NCBI GenBank assembly: GCA_003996215.1
Contig: QJPP01000672.1
Span: 124,001 to 188,000, forward strand
DNA length: 64,000 nucleotides
Source of the DNA: Jaltomata sinuosa
Taxonomy: Eukaryota > Streptophyta > Magnoliopsida > Solanales > Solanaceae
Direction of reading: 5' to 3'
The notes under the pieces are model-generated. The model saw nothing but the letters and a program-made list of their open reading frames with translations. It did not search any database and was not told the DNA's origin. The first letter of the stretch is position 1. Each line of letters begins with the position of its first letter. This document shows positions 1-10,036 of the stretch, piece by piece. The position numbers and the translations under genes are program-made.

Positions 1-714
1 TTCCTATGTGGATAAATAAAGCTCAATTTGGACCAACCCACTTTTGCCCATAGGCCCAATTCTATGGGGCATATATATAGACCTTTTTTAGGTCTTATTT
101 CATAATCCACATAATATTTTTCAGCAGCCACACATAGAGAGAAAGAGCAGATTTTCGCACCCAATTTCAGCCCTAAATTGCCAACTTCAAATTGCGATTC
201 CCGCTTCGTTTCTTATCCGATTGATCTGATTTTTGGACAGCTTGTTCCTCTCATCTCAATCTTTGATTAGAAACTGACAGAGTTGGATTTGGTATCCCGT
301 AGCTCCAGTTTTGCATCCGTGAACAGTAGCTGCGTTTTTCGGTGCTTTTGCTCCTTTTATTCTCTTGTTTTTGGTGTTGTGATTTATGTAGTGTTGCTCG
401 TTTGTTGACACTTCTTTGGTGGCCATTTTGGAGAACATTATTGTAACTCTTGGTGATTATAGTGGAGGTTTTGGTCCCGTGGTTTTTACTCTTCACACCG
501 AAGGGGTTTTCCACGTAAATCTTGGTGTCTCGTGTGATTGGTTTATTTTGACTTGTCGTATTTCTTTTGGTTGATATACTTGCTGCCTTATTACCATTGT
601 GCTTGGTTTGTTTGTCTTCTCTTGGTTCAAATTGAAAGGGAAAGTTTAGACTTGGGTATTCTTCCGCTGCTACCCTGTTGTGCATTCTTTGTTAGTGCCT
701 TGCCTTTCCCAACA
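1..714 (+). repeat. 5' LTR of the copia element (left 25 bp missing)
   Basis: This is a direct repeat of 4800-5513 with one mismatch. It ends in CCAACA directly before the primer binding site. A TATATATAG stretch near 71-79 is a plausible LTR promoter TATA box, with the R region starting some 30 bp later; this is inferred from position only. Confidence 0.95.
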
Positions 715-717
715 AAG

Positions 718-729
718 TGGTATCAGAGC
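718..729 (+). other. Primer binding site, initiator tRNA-Met type
   Basis: TGGTATCAGAGC sits three bases after the 5' LTR end. It is complementary to the 3' end of plant initiator tRNA-Met, the usual minus-strand primer of copia elements. Confidence 0.9.
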
Positions 730-756
730 ATTGGTTGTTGTTGATAGTCAATTTGA

Positions 757-3700
757 ATGATGGAGGCAAATATGAGCAAGATGGTGTGTTTGAATGGTAG
801 TAATTATCATACTTGGAAAGGCAAGATGAAAGATCTTCTATTTGTCAAGAAGATGCACTTACCTGTGTTTGCTTCTAACAAACCTGAATCTATGAATGAT
901 GAGGATTGGGAATTTGAGCATCTGCAGGTTTGTGGCTATATCAGACAATGGGTTGAAGATAATGTTAGAAATCATATTGTGAATGAGACACATGCCAGAA
1001 GTTTGTGGGATAAGCTTGAGACACTTTATGCTTCGAAGACTGGCAACAACAAGTTGTTCCTGCTGAAACAATTGATAAATATCAGGTACAAAGAGGGTAG
1101 TCCTATTTCTGATCATATAAATGATTTTCAGGGTGTCCTTGACCAGCTGTCCGGAATGGGTGTAAAGTTTGATGAAGAAATTCAGGGACTTTGGCTTCTC
1201 AATACTCTGCCAGACTCTTGGGAGACTCTTCGAGTTTCTTTGACTAATTCTGCTCCCAGTGGTGTTGTAACTATGGAATATGCTAAGAGTGGTGTCTTGA
1301 ATGAAGAGATGAGAAGAAGATCACAGGCCTCATCTTCTTCAGCTTCACACTCCGATGTTTTGGTTACTGAAGATAGGGGGAGAAATAAGTTCAGAGGTCA
1401 GAATGATAGAGGTACAAGTAGAAGCAAGTCAAAGTCCAGATACAAGAATGTTACATGTGACTATTGCCACAAGAATGGACATATCATGAAATATTGTCAC
1501 AAGCACAAGAGAGATATGAGACGACAAAAGAAAGAAGGCGATAATGAGAATCGTGTTGCTGTTGTTGCTAATGATGATCTTCTTGTTGCTTGTGGTGAGA
1601 ATGCCATTAATCTTGTTCGTGATGAGTCTAGCTGGTTTGTGGATTCTGGTGCTACTTCTCATGTCACGCCCAAGAAAGAATTATTTTCTTCTTATACTCC
1701 AGGTAATTTTGGGATGTTGAAGATGGGTAATAATGATGAAGTTGAAGTTCTTGGCATTGGAACAGTTTGCTTAGAAAGTAACAATGGTTCGAGATTAGTT
1801 CTCAACAATGTCAAGCATGCTCCAGATGTTCGCCTGAATTTGATCTCTGTGGGGAACCTTGATGATGAGGGTTATGTTAACACCCTTGGTGCTGGCCAGT
1901 GGAAGCTTACTAGAGGTTCAATGGTTGTGGCTCGTGGTGACAAGTTATCTAACTTGTACGTATTTCAGGGCTCCATCTCTAGAGACTCAGTAAACTTGAT
2001 GGAGAATGATACTTCATCAGAATTATGGCATAGAAGGCTAAGTCATATGAGTGAGAAGGGGATTGACAATTTGGCTAAGAAAAATTTACTTTCTGGAGTG
2101 AAACAAGCAAAGTTGAAGAAATGTGTTCATTGCTTAGCCGGTAAACAGAAAAGAGTTTCCTTTCAGAGTCATCCGCCTTCAAGAAAGCTTGATTTGCTGG
2201 AGTTGGTACATTCTGATTTGTGTGGTCCTTTTAAGGTAAGGTCTCATGGCGATGCACTTTACTTTGTGACTTTTATTGATGATCATTCTCGCAAACTCTG
2301 GGTATTTCCTTTGAAGTCCAAGGATCAGGTACTTGATGTGTTCAAGGGTTTTCAGGCCTTGGTTGAGAGACAGACAGGGAAGAAATTGAAATGCATCCGC
2401 TCAGATAATGGTGGTGAGTATATTGGTCCTTTTGATAAATATTGCAGAGAGAAGGGTATTCGGCATCAGAAAACTCCTCCAAAGACTCCTCAGTTAAATG
2501 GTTTAGCAGAGAGGATGAACAGAACTCTAGTTGAGAGAGTTAGATGTATGCTTTCAGATGCTAAGCTGCCAGATTCCTTTTGGGCAGAAGCACTTAATAC
2601 TGCTGCTTATGTTATCAATTTATCTCCTGCTGTTGCTTTGAATGGTGATGTCCCTGACAGAGTTTGGTCTGGTAAGAATGTTTCTTATGATCATCTTAGA
2701 GTCTTTGGGTGTAAAGCTTTTGTTCATGTTCCTAAGGATGAAAGGTCAAAGCTGGATGTTAAAACTAGACAGTGTATCTTCATTGGTTATGGTCAAGATG
2801 AATTTGGCTATCGTTTCTATGATCCAGTTGAGAAGAAACTTGTTAGAAGCCGTGATGTTGTGTTTTTTGAAGACCAAACAATTGAAGATTTTGACAAAAC
2901 TGAGAAGGTTGATTCTCAGAGTAGTGAGAGCCTAGTTGATATTGATCCAGTTCCTTTGACTACTGCACCTGAAGAAAATCTTCATAATAATGAAAATCAA
3001 GTTGATAATGAAGATGATGATCATGTTCAGAATGACCAGGATGTTGTTGACGCTCCAGTGCAAGAGGATGTGGTTGGCCAGCAACCAGCTGCTATTGATG
3101 CTCCAGAGAGTTCTCTCAGAAGATCTACTAGAGAGAAACTACCTTCATCTCGTTATTCTCCCAATGAGTATGTACTCTTGACTGATGGGGGAGAACCTGA
3201 GAGTCTTGATGAAGCCATGGATAGTGAAGAAAAAGAAAGATGGTTTGATGCTATGGAAGATGAGATTAAATCCTTACATGATAATCATACTTTTGATTTG
3301 GTTAAGTTACCTAAAGACAGAAAAGCTTTAAAAAACAGGTGGGTTTTCAGGGTGAAACATGAAGATGGCAATCCAGTTCCACGGTACAAAGCTAGATTAG
3401 TTGTGAAGGGTTTTAACCAGAAAAAGGGAGTTGATTTTGATGAGATATTCTCTCCAGTTGTGAAGATGTCATCCATTCGTGTTGTTCTAGGCTTAGCCGC
3501 AAGTCTAGATTTAGAGATTGAACAAATGGATGTTAAAACTGCTTTTCTCCATGGTGACTTAGATGAAGAAATTTATATGGAGCAGCCGGAAGGTTTTGAA
3601 GTCAAGGGAAAAGAGAATTATGTTTGCAAATTGAAGAAGAGCTTGTATGGCTTGAAACAAGCTCCTAGACAGTGGTACATGAAGTTTGGTTCTTTTATGA

Positions 3701-4758
3701 GTCAGCAGGGCTTCAAGAAGACTTCTTCAGATCATTGTGTTTTTGTGCAAAAATTCTCTGATGGTGACTTTATTATTGTGTTGCTTTATGTTGATGACAT
3801 GCTTTTTGTTGGTTATAATGCTTGCAGGATTCAAAAGTTGAAGCAAGAGTTGAGTAAGTCTTTTGCTATGAAAGACTTAGGACCAGCAAGGCAGATTCTT
3901 GGCATGCAGATTGTCCGTGACAGAAAGGCCAAGAAGTTGTGGTTATCACAGGAGAAGTACATTCAGAAAGTACTTCGAAGGTTCAACATGAATAATGTTA
4001 AGGTTGTCAGTACACCTTTAGCTATGCACTTCAAGTTGAGCACGAAAGAGTGTCCTTCCAGTGATGATGAGAAGGAAGATATGAAGAAAGTTCCTTATGC
4101 TTCAGCTGTTGGTAGTTTAATGTATGCAATGATTTGTACAAGACCAGATATTGCTCATGCTGTTGGTATTGTTAGCCGTTTTCTTTCTAATCCGGGAAGA
4201 GAACATTGGAATGCTGTGAAGTGGATCATGAGATATCTTTGTGGCACTTCTAGTCTGAGTTTGTGTTTTGGTACAGGGAAGCCTATTCTTTGTGGTTATA
4301 CTGATTCAGACATGGCTGGTGATGTTGATACTCGCAAGTCTACTTCAGGGTACTTGGTTACTTTTGCAGGGGGAGCTGTGTCTTGGCAATCTAGGTTGCA
4401 AAAATGTGTTGCTCTATCTACTACAGAAGCTGAGCTTATTGCTGCCGTTGAAGCTTGTAAAGAGTTGCTCTGGATGAAGAGATTCTTGGGGGAACTTGGT
4501 TGTGCTCAAGAGAGGTATGTGCTTTATTGCGACAGTCAAAGTGCTATACATCTTGGCAAGAATTCTACATTCCATGGTCGGTCTAAACACATTGATGTGA
4601 GATACCATTGGATTCGAGATGTGTTGGATTCTAAGTTGCTTGAACTTGAGAAGATTCATACGGATGATAATGGTTCCGATATGCTAACTAAAGCTTTGCC
4701 AAGATGGAAATTTGAAGATTGTTGCATGATCGCCGGGATGGCGGTCTCCTCCACATAG
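757..4758 (+). CDS. Copia gag-pol polyprotein, intact
   Basis: A single uninterrupted frame of 1333 residues encodes the whole polyprotein, the usual length for Tnt1-like elements. In order: an N-terminal copia gag domain (about 1-200), a CCHC zinc knuckle (C-x2-C-x4-H-x4-C near 234-247), an aspartic protease with the D-S-G-A active site near 295, the H-x3-H/C-x2-C integrase zinc region near 430-465, the integrase catalytic Asp near 487 and 549 and Glu near 584, a reverse transcriptase with its Y-V-D-D box near 1010, and RNase H with T-D-S-D near 1182 and a second block T-S-T-E-A-E type near 1230. No stop or frameshift is visible, so the element may be able to move. The start ATG 28 bp after the primer site is the first in the internal region; a second in-frame ATG follows directly. 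Confidence 0.95.
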   Translation: MMEANMSKMVCLNGSNYHTWKGKMKDLLFVKKMHLPVFASNKPESMNDEDWEFEHLQVCGYIRQWVEDNVRNHIVNETHARSLWDKLETLYASKTGNNKLFLLKQLINIRYKEGSPISDHINDFQGVLDQLSGMGVKFDEEIQGLWLLNTLPDSWETLRVSLTNSAPSGVVTMEYAKSGVLNEEMRRRSQASSSSASHSDVLVTEDRGRNKFRGQNDRGTSRSKSKSRYKNVTCDYCHKNGHIMKYCHKHKRDMRRQKKEGDNENRVAVVANDDLLVACGENAINLVRDESSWFVDSGATSHVTPKKELFSSYTPGNFGMLKMGNNDEVEVLGIGTVCLESNNGSRLVLNNVKHAPDVRLNLISVGNLDDEGYVNTLGAGQWKLTRGSMVVARGDKLSNLYVFQGSISRDSVNLMENDTSSELWHRRLSHMSEKGIDNLAKKNLLSGVKQAKLKKCVHCLAGKQKRVSFQSHPPSRKLDLLELVHSDLCGPFKVRSHGDALYFVTFIDDHSRKLWVFPLKSKDQVLDVFKGFQALVERQTGKKLKCIRSDNGGEYIGPFDKYCREKGIRHQKTPPKTPQLNGLAERMNRTLVERVRCMLSDAKLPDSFWAEALNTAAYVINLSPAVALNGDVPDRVWSGKNVSYDHLRVFGCKAFVHVPKDERSKLDVKTRQCIFIGYGQDEFGYRFYDPVEKKLVRSRDVVFFEDQTIEDFDKTEKVDSQSSESLVDIDPVPLTTAPEENLHNNENQVDNEDDDHVQNDQDVVDAPVQEDVVGQQPAAIDAPESSLRRSTREKLPSSRYSPNEYVLLTDGGEPESLDEAMDSEEKERWFDAMEDEIKSLHDNHTFDLVKLPKDRKALKNRWVFRVKHEDGNPVPRYKARLVVKGFNQKKGVDFDEIFSPVVKMSSIRVVLGLAASLDLEIEQMDVKTAFLHGDLDEEIYMEQPEGFEVKGKENYVCKLKKSLYGLKQAPRQWYMKFGSFMSQQGFKKTSSDHCVFVQKFSDGDFIIVLLYVDDMLFVGYNACRIQKLKQELSKSFAMKDLGPARQILGMQIVRDRKAKKLWLSQEKYIQKVLRRFNMNNVKVVSTPLAMHFKLSTKECPSSDDEKEDMKKVPYASAVGSLMYAMICTRPDIAHAVGIVSRFLSNPGREHWNAVKWIMRYLCGTSSLSLCFGTGKPILCGYTDSDMAGDVDTRKSTSGYLVTFAGGAVSWQSRLQKCVALSTTEAELIAAVEACKELLWMKRFLGELGCAQERYVLYCDSQSAIHLGKNSTFHGRSKHIDVRYHWIRDVLDSKLLELEKIHTDDNGSDMLTKALPRWKFEDCCMIAGMAVSST

Positions 4759-4760
4759 TC

Positions 4761-4774
4761 GTGAGGGGGAGAAT
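4761..4774 (+). other. Polypurine tract of the copia element
   Basis: A purine-rich run (GTGAGGGGGAGAAT) lies directly before the TGTTGG start of the 3' LTR and just after the pol stop codon. This is the expected plus-strand primer position. Confidence 0.8.
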
Positions 4775-5513
4775 TGTTGGGGTTATGGGTCTTTTTCCCT
4801 TCCTATGTGGATAAATAAAGCTCAATTTGGACCAACCCACTTTTGCCCATAGGCCCAATTCTATGGGGCATATATATAGACCTTTTTTAGGTCTTATTTC
4901 ATAATCCACATAATATTTTTCAGCAGCCACACATAGAGAGAAAGAGCAGATTTTCGCACCCAATTTCAGCCCTAAATTGCCAACTTCAAATTGCGATTCC
5001 CGCTTCGTTTCTTATCCGATTGATCTGATTTTTGGACAGCTTGTTCCTCTCATCTCAATCTTTGATTAGAAACTGACAGAGTTGGATTTGGTATCCCGTA
5101 GCTCCAGTTTTGCATCCGTGAACAGTAGCTGCGTTTTTCGGTGCTTTTGCTCCTTTTATTCTCTTGTTTTTGGTGTTGTGATTTATGTAGTGTTGCTCGT
5201 TTGTTGGCACTTCTTTGGTGGCCATTTTGGAGAACATTATTGTAACTCTTGGTGATTATAGTGGAGGTTTTGGTCCCGTGGTTTTTACTCTTCACACCGA
5301 AGGGGTTTTCCACGTAAATCTTGGTGTCTCGTGTGATTGGTTTATTTTGACTTGTCGTATTTCTTTTGGTTGATATACTTGCTGCCTTATTACCATTGTG
5401 CTTGGTTTGTTTGTCTTCTCTTGGTTCAAATTGAAAGGGAAAGTTTAGACTTGGGTATTCTTCCGCTGCTACCCTGTTGTGCATTCTTTGTTAGTGCCTT
5501 GCCTTTCCCAACA
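4775..5513 (+). repeat. 3' LTR of the copia element
   Basis: This 739-bp repeat starts TGTTGG and ends CCAACA. It matches window positions 1-714 at 713 of 714 bases. It ends at the junction with LINE-derived sequence beginning ACTACAACAAAAT, which recurs at 31964 in an independent LINE fragment and so fixes the boundary. Confidence 0.95.
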
Positions 5514-5706
5514 ACTACAACAAAATAGTAAGCTAATCGAAGTACAAGAAACAACTGATAGTAACAGAAATGAAGGACAAGAACTACAAGAGTAATACTA
5601 CCACTATTGGTATGAAAGGAGAAGCTAGGCAACACACAACTACTGACTAACCCTCTATACCTTAATCCGTGTCCTCCGTAACCTCTTATCCATGAAGGTT
5701 ATATCA
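5514..5706 (-). mobile_element. RTE-LINE 3' region remnant, target of the copia insertion
   Basis: The stretch after the copia LTR (motifs such as CGAAGTACAAGAAACAAC and ATCCGTGTCCTCC) is shared with the LINE fragments at 14519-15345 and 31847-32190 in the same orientation. Its (TTG)n 3' end would lie on the other side of the copia element, outside the window. Confidence 0.7.
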
Positions 5707-5828
5707 TCCTAACAATTAATGTCAAAATACTATACAAGATATAGACAACCACTTGGCCAATGAAAGTTCCTAACAATTAATGTCAAAATACTATACAAGA
5801 TATAGACAACCACTTGGCCAATGAAAGT
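5707..5828. repeat. Perfect 61-bp tandem duplication
   Basis: Two adjacent identical 61-bp copies (5707-5767 and 5768-5828), starting TCCTAACAATTAATG and ending CAATGAAAGT. I see no mismatch. It sits at the edge of the LINE remnant in AT-rich sequence. Confidence 0.95.
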
Positions 5829-6043
5829 TCATAGAAGTATTAAATGGATAATTGGTATTTTGCTATAATTAAACTTTTTTATAGCTAATTCCAGTTTCCA
5901 ATTTCCATCATATTTTTTTTAACTTCACTTTTTCCCTTAAACAGAGTGTATTAACAAACTTCCGTCATTTCATCAAATACCTCATAAGCATATGAAATTG
6001 ATATCCTATATCTAGCCATTTTGAAAGAAGCATCAAAATACAA

Positions 6044-6219
6044 CAACAACAACAACAACATAATATCCAGTGTAATCCCACAAGTGAGTTCTGGGGAGGG
6101 TAGTATGTATACATACGTTACCCAACCTTTGTGACATAGAGAAAGTTATTTCCAATAGATCCTCGGCTCAAAAGAAATGTTACCAAAGCAGAATTGCAAT
6201 AGCAAGATACAAGGCAAAT
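6044..6219 (-). mobile_element. RTE-LINE/TS-type retroposon fragment, 3' half
   Basis: On the plus strand it begins with (CAA)n and then the conserved TS/RTE 3' end block (ATATCCAGTGTAATCCCACA ... CCTCGGCTCAA), so the element lies on the minus strand. It is interrupted at 6219 by the chromovirus and continues at 11676. The 26-bp sequence before it (6018-6043) recurs at 11776-11800 with one mismatch and one indel, a good candidate for its own target site duplication. Confidence 0.8.
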
Positions 6220-6694
6220 TGTTATGATCTCAAATGAGGTCGAGAAATTCAAATTGCAAGCGAAATAAATGAACACAACCTTTTTTGGGATTTTCGATTT
6301 TATAAGTGGAAAAATGGAAAAATGGATCTCTAATACAAGGAAATTGAAACTACAATTAATGAAATCTAACTAGATAATCCGCCATAGCCATGAGGTCCTG
6401 CAGATTTAGATGAGAAGAGAATTCAGAAAGGGATCGAAGAAGAAGAAAGAGAATCAGTAGAGAGAAGAGAAGAAACGAGAAAGAAGCGTACCAATTTTCT
6501 GTTATCCTTCTCTCTCCTCTGATGGGTATTTGTAACTACCTCTCCACGTGGCAAGATCCTGACTCTCGCGCTTCATTTAATCAACTGGCAATCACAGCCC
6601 TTCATTTCTTATTTCGCGGCTTATAAACGAGAAACTCTACTTGACTTCGAATCCGAATACGAATATTTCTTGCTCGCTATTTGAGATCATAACA
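6220..6694 (-). repeat. 3' LTR of the chromovirus (element sense)
   Basis: This 475-bp repeat matches 11196-11670 except for about four bases (around 6308, 6371-6372 and 6429). It is preceded by CAAAT and, in element sense, follows a purine-rich tract. Confidence 0.95.
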
Positions 6695-6723
6695 TACCCC
6701 GCCTCTTCAAAGAATCCTTGTCC

Positions 6724-7938
6724 TCAAGGATTAGCATCGAAATTAGGAAACTTGGCACGCAGAAATTGATAATCCTCCCAGGTAGCATCTTCTGGAGGAA
6801 GGTTGGACCATTGGACCAACACCTTAACAACATCCACATTATTCTTCTTCATCATTTGTCTTTGCAAAATAGCCACTGGTTGGACTAAGAACTGGCCATC
6901 AGAACCAGTAGAGGGTAAGGTGGACTGCACCACCACTCGATCACCCACCTTCTTCTTAAGAAGGGAAACATGGAACACAGGATGTACCTTAGATTCAGGT
7001 GGTAAGGCTAGCTTGTAGGCCACAACACCTATCCTGGCAATGATCAAGTAAGGCCCATAGTACTTAGAGCTGAGCTTGAGATTTCTCCTCAACGCTAAGG
7101 AGGTCTGTCTGTAAGGTTGCAGCTTCAAGTATACTGAATCACCAACTGCAAATTCTCTGTCTGTCCTCCTGTTATCCGCAAAATACTTCATCCTGGCTTG
7201 TGCTTTGTTCAAGTTGTCTTTGAGTAATTGGAGGAATTGCTGCCTCTGCATCACAACATCTTCAGCAGCTTGAACTATGTTCTCCAACAGTGGACCAATA
7301 GAGAGTTGTGGAGGGGTGTAGCCATACAAGGCTTCAAAGGGAGTACACTGTAGGCCAGTGTGAAAGTTAGTATTGTACCACCACTCTGCAGCTGATAACC
7401 ATAACTTCCACTGATTAGGTCGATTAGCAACCATGCACCTTAAGTAGTTCTCTAGGCATCTGTTCACCCTTTCAGTTTGCCCATCACTCTGTGGATGATA
7501 AGCAGAGCTATAATGCAATTGAGTGCCTAACAATTTAAATAATGCTTGCCAAAAATTGCTTACAAATACTTTATCCCTATCAGTGACAATGGATTCAGGT
7601 GTACCATGCAAGCTATGAATTCTCTTCCAAAAGAGGTTAGCTACTGTAGCTGCAGTGTAAGGATGAGATAATGTCAAGAAATGAGCATACTTGGTGAATC
7701 TGTCGACTACAACTAGTATGACATCTTTAGTCTTGGATTTGGACAGGCCTTCTACAAAATCCATACTTATGTGACTCCAGGCCTGGTTGGGGATAGGTAA
7801 GGGCTGTAGTAAACCAGGATAAGCTGAGTTATCATCTTTGTTCCTGTGACACACATCACAACTAGAGACATAGTCATTCACCATGAGCTTCATGTGCGGC
7901 CAATAAAAATGTTGAGCCAGTCTCTTAAGGGTCCCTAA
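6724..7938 (-). pseudogene. Chromovirus integrase with C-terminal chromodomain-like tail
   Basis: The open part after the TAG at 7941-7939 encodes integrase. It begins at the HHCC zinc region (C-D-V-C in the SCDVCHRN motif), then the catalytic core with D-F-V-E-G, V-T-D-R-D and the glutamate in S-D-G-Q-T-E-R. The C-terminus has a chromodomain-like block (V-L-V-Q-W ... P-E-D-A-T-W-E-D), which in this family directs insertion through histone recognition. The normal pol frame continues upstream through the TAG into the RNase H part, so this is a severed piece of one polyprotein. Translation from an internal ATG is possible but not evidenced. Confidence 0.85.
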
Positions 7939-8010
7939 CTATCCAGAGTGCCCTCCTAGTGGAGTATCATGGAAGGAGGAGATGAGTTGTTGTCTGAATG
8001 TTCCATGAGA

Positions 8011-8619
8011 TCAAATGTACACCTTTCCTTTCTTCTTAAGTATGCCAGCTGCATAATGCCATATATTAGGCCCATGAGAGTTTACTGATAGCATGGTTAT
8101 AATTTCCTGAACTTGTGGATCATCTGTATAGCTTCCAGCAATCTCCTGAATCCAAGTAGGAGTGTAGGTGCTGATAGCCATTATTTGCCCTTGAGTGGGT
8201 ACCTCCTTGTCCTCTAATCCTTCTTGCTGTCTAGATAAAGCATCATCAACTCTATTCTCTGCACCCTTTTTATATTGAACTTCATAGTCAAGCCCCAACA
8301 ATTTAGTCAACCCCTTCTGTTGAATCGCTGAAGTTACCTTTTGTTCCAGCAGGTACTTCAAACTATGGTTATCAGTTCTCACTATGAAATGCTTGAACTG
8401 GAGGTAGTGTCTCCATCTATCTACAGCACTCAATAGGGCCATGTACTCCTTTTCATATATGGACCTTCCCCTATGCTTGAGTGCCAACACCTTGCTGAAG
8501 TAAGCTAGTGGTCCGCCCTGTTGCATAAGCACAGCACCAATGCCTCCATGGCTAGCATCTGTCTCTACCACAAACTCTTGAGTGTAGTCTGGAAGAGCTA
8601 GTACTGGTGTGGTAGTCAT
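8011..8619 (-). pseudogene. Chromovirus RNase H and integrase N-terminal linker
   Basis: The frame contains the Ty3/gypsy RNase H hallmarks: V-E-T-D-A-S-H near residue 18, the Y-E-K-E-Y/L-L-A-A-like block, T-D-N-H-S-L near 82, and D-A-L-S-R-Q near 127. It is cut from reverse transcriptase by a frameshift between about 8620 and 8655 and from integrase by TGA at 8013-8011, followed by TAG at 7941-7939 in the same frame. The intervening residues read naturally as the integrase zinc-finger lead-in, so these are decay mutations in a formerly continuous frame. Confidence 0.85.
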
Positions 8620-8665
8620 AGCAACCTTGGCATGCCAGTTCTGCTTCTGGATTCCACTTGAAGGA

Positions 8666-10036
8666 TCATTTCTTCAACAATTCAGTAAGAGATCTGCAAA
8701 TAGTGCCATAGTTTTCTACGTACCTCCTGTAATAACCAGTAAGACCAAGGAAACCTCTGAGAGCTCTGAGTGTAGTAGGTCTAGGCCAATCGACCATAGC
8801 TTGAATTTTATGTGGATCAGTAGCTACCCCCTCCTTAGTAATAATATGTCCTAGGTACTCCACTTTTGGTTGACCAAAGGAACATTTGGACCTTTTAGCA
8901 AATAGTGAGTGACTCTTGAGAGTGGCAAATACAATTCTCAAATGTTGAATGTGATCCTCAATGGTAAGGCTGTAAATGAGTATGTCATCAAAAAATACCA
9001 TCACAAACTTCCTTAGGAATGGTTGAAAGATCCGATTCATCAAGGCTTGAAAGGTTGCTGGTGCATTGGTGAGACCAAAAGGCATTACTCTAAACTCGTA
9101 ATGCCCCTCATGAGTCCTAAAAGCAGTTTTAAAGACATCTTCTACCCTCATTCTTATCTGATGATATCCAGCCCTGAGATCAACCTTGGAAAACACAGTT
9201 GCCCCACACAGTTCATCTAGTAAGTCATCTACTATTGGAATTGGGTATTTGTCCTTGATGGTGATGTCATTAAGGCCTCTATAGTCCACACAGAACCTCC
9301 ATGTTCCATCCTTCTTTTTTACTAAAAGAGCAGGTGATGAGAATGGAGATTGACTATGCTGAATTATCCCACTAGTGAGCATTTCCTTCACTTGTTTCTC
9401 TAATTCATCCTTCTGGTGATAATTATACATGTAAGGTCTCAAACTCACTGGCATGGCTCCAGATTTGAGAGGTATAGAGTGATCAAGATCCCTGGCCGGA
9501 GGCAAGGACTTGGGTTCAGCAAACACCTCCATATTTTCATCCAGTACTTCATGTATACCAACATCAATGATATTTTCATTTCCACTTGGAACTGTGCTCA
9601 TCATGAACAAATGAGCAATAAGAGCCTGACCTTTTCTCAACATCTTGCTCATAGAGCCACTTGATAGCATCTTCAAACTACCCTCTTCGGGTAAACCAGG
9701 TAAAACCAGCTTGTTATTCTTCCTCCCAATAGTTACACATCTCCTTTCATGGTCAAACTTAGTAGGATTATGCTTTTTCATCCAATCATTCCCTAGCACT
9801 ATGTCACAGCCACCTAGAGGAATAATAAGCAAGTCCTCTATGAATGATCTCCCTTGCATTTTCCACAAAAAACCCTTACAATGTGAAGTACACATAACAT
9901 AATTGCCATCTGCCACAGTAACTCTCACAGGTGGGCAATGACTAGACTGATGACCAGTAGCCTGCACTGTTTGCTCATCAACAAAGCTATGGGTGCTACC
10001 TGAGTCAATCAGTAATGATAGTTGCCTCTTCTTCAC
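8666..10036 (-). pseudogene. Chromovirus protease and reverse transcriptase
   Basis: The frame starts at a GTG only because it is offset from gag; there is no ATG at this point. It has the retropepsin motif L-I-D-S-G-S-T near residue 10, then reverse transcriptase with L-V-K-K-K-D-G-T-W-R, Y-P-I-P, F-S-K-V-D-L-R-A-G-Y-H-Q, the F-F-D-D-I-L catalytic box, and E-Y-L-G-H. It ends at TGA 8668-8666, in the linker before RNase H, where the coding-like sequence continues in the same frame for about 15 codons and then shifts. It is entered from gag by a -1 frame change at a G-run. Confidence 0.9.

Larger units (their letters stand above)
1..5513 (+). mobile_element. Ty1/copia LTR retrotransposon, Tnt1/Tork-like, near complete
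   Basis: Two near-identical long terminal repeats flank a tRNA-Met-type primer binding site, one long gag-pol frame and a polypurine tract. The domain order is gag, protease, integrase, reverse transcriptase, RNase H, which defines Ty1/copia. The 3' LTR runs TGTTGG...CCAACA (739 bp); aligning it with the left end shows that the first 25 bp of the 5' LTR lie before the window. Over the shared 714 bp I see one difference (408 A versus 5207 G), so the insertion is young. The 5 bases after the 3' LTR are ACTAC; the matching left duplication is outside the window. The downstream flank is an RTE-LINE remnant. The integrase and RT text resembles the Tnt1/Tork lineage; the lineage call is an inference. 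Confidence 0.95.

Noticed and set aside
251..685. 144-residue minus-strand frame in the copia LTR, repeated at 5050-5484
   Set aside because: It is simply present twice because the LTR is; it has no recognisable motif and lies antisense to the LTR promoter and leader.
1429..1662. Minus-strand and alternate frames within the copia gag-pol
   Set aside because: Shadow frames of a long, motif-rich coding region.
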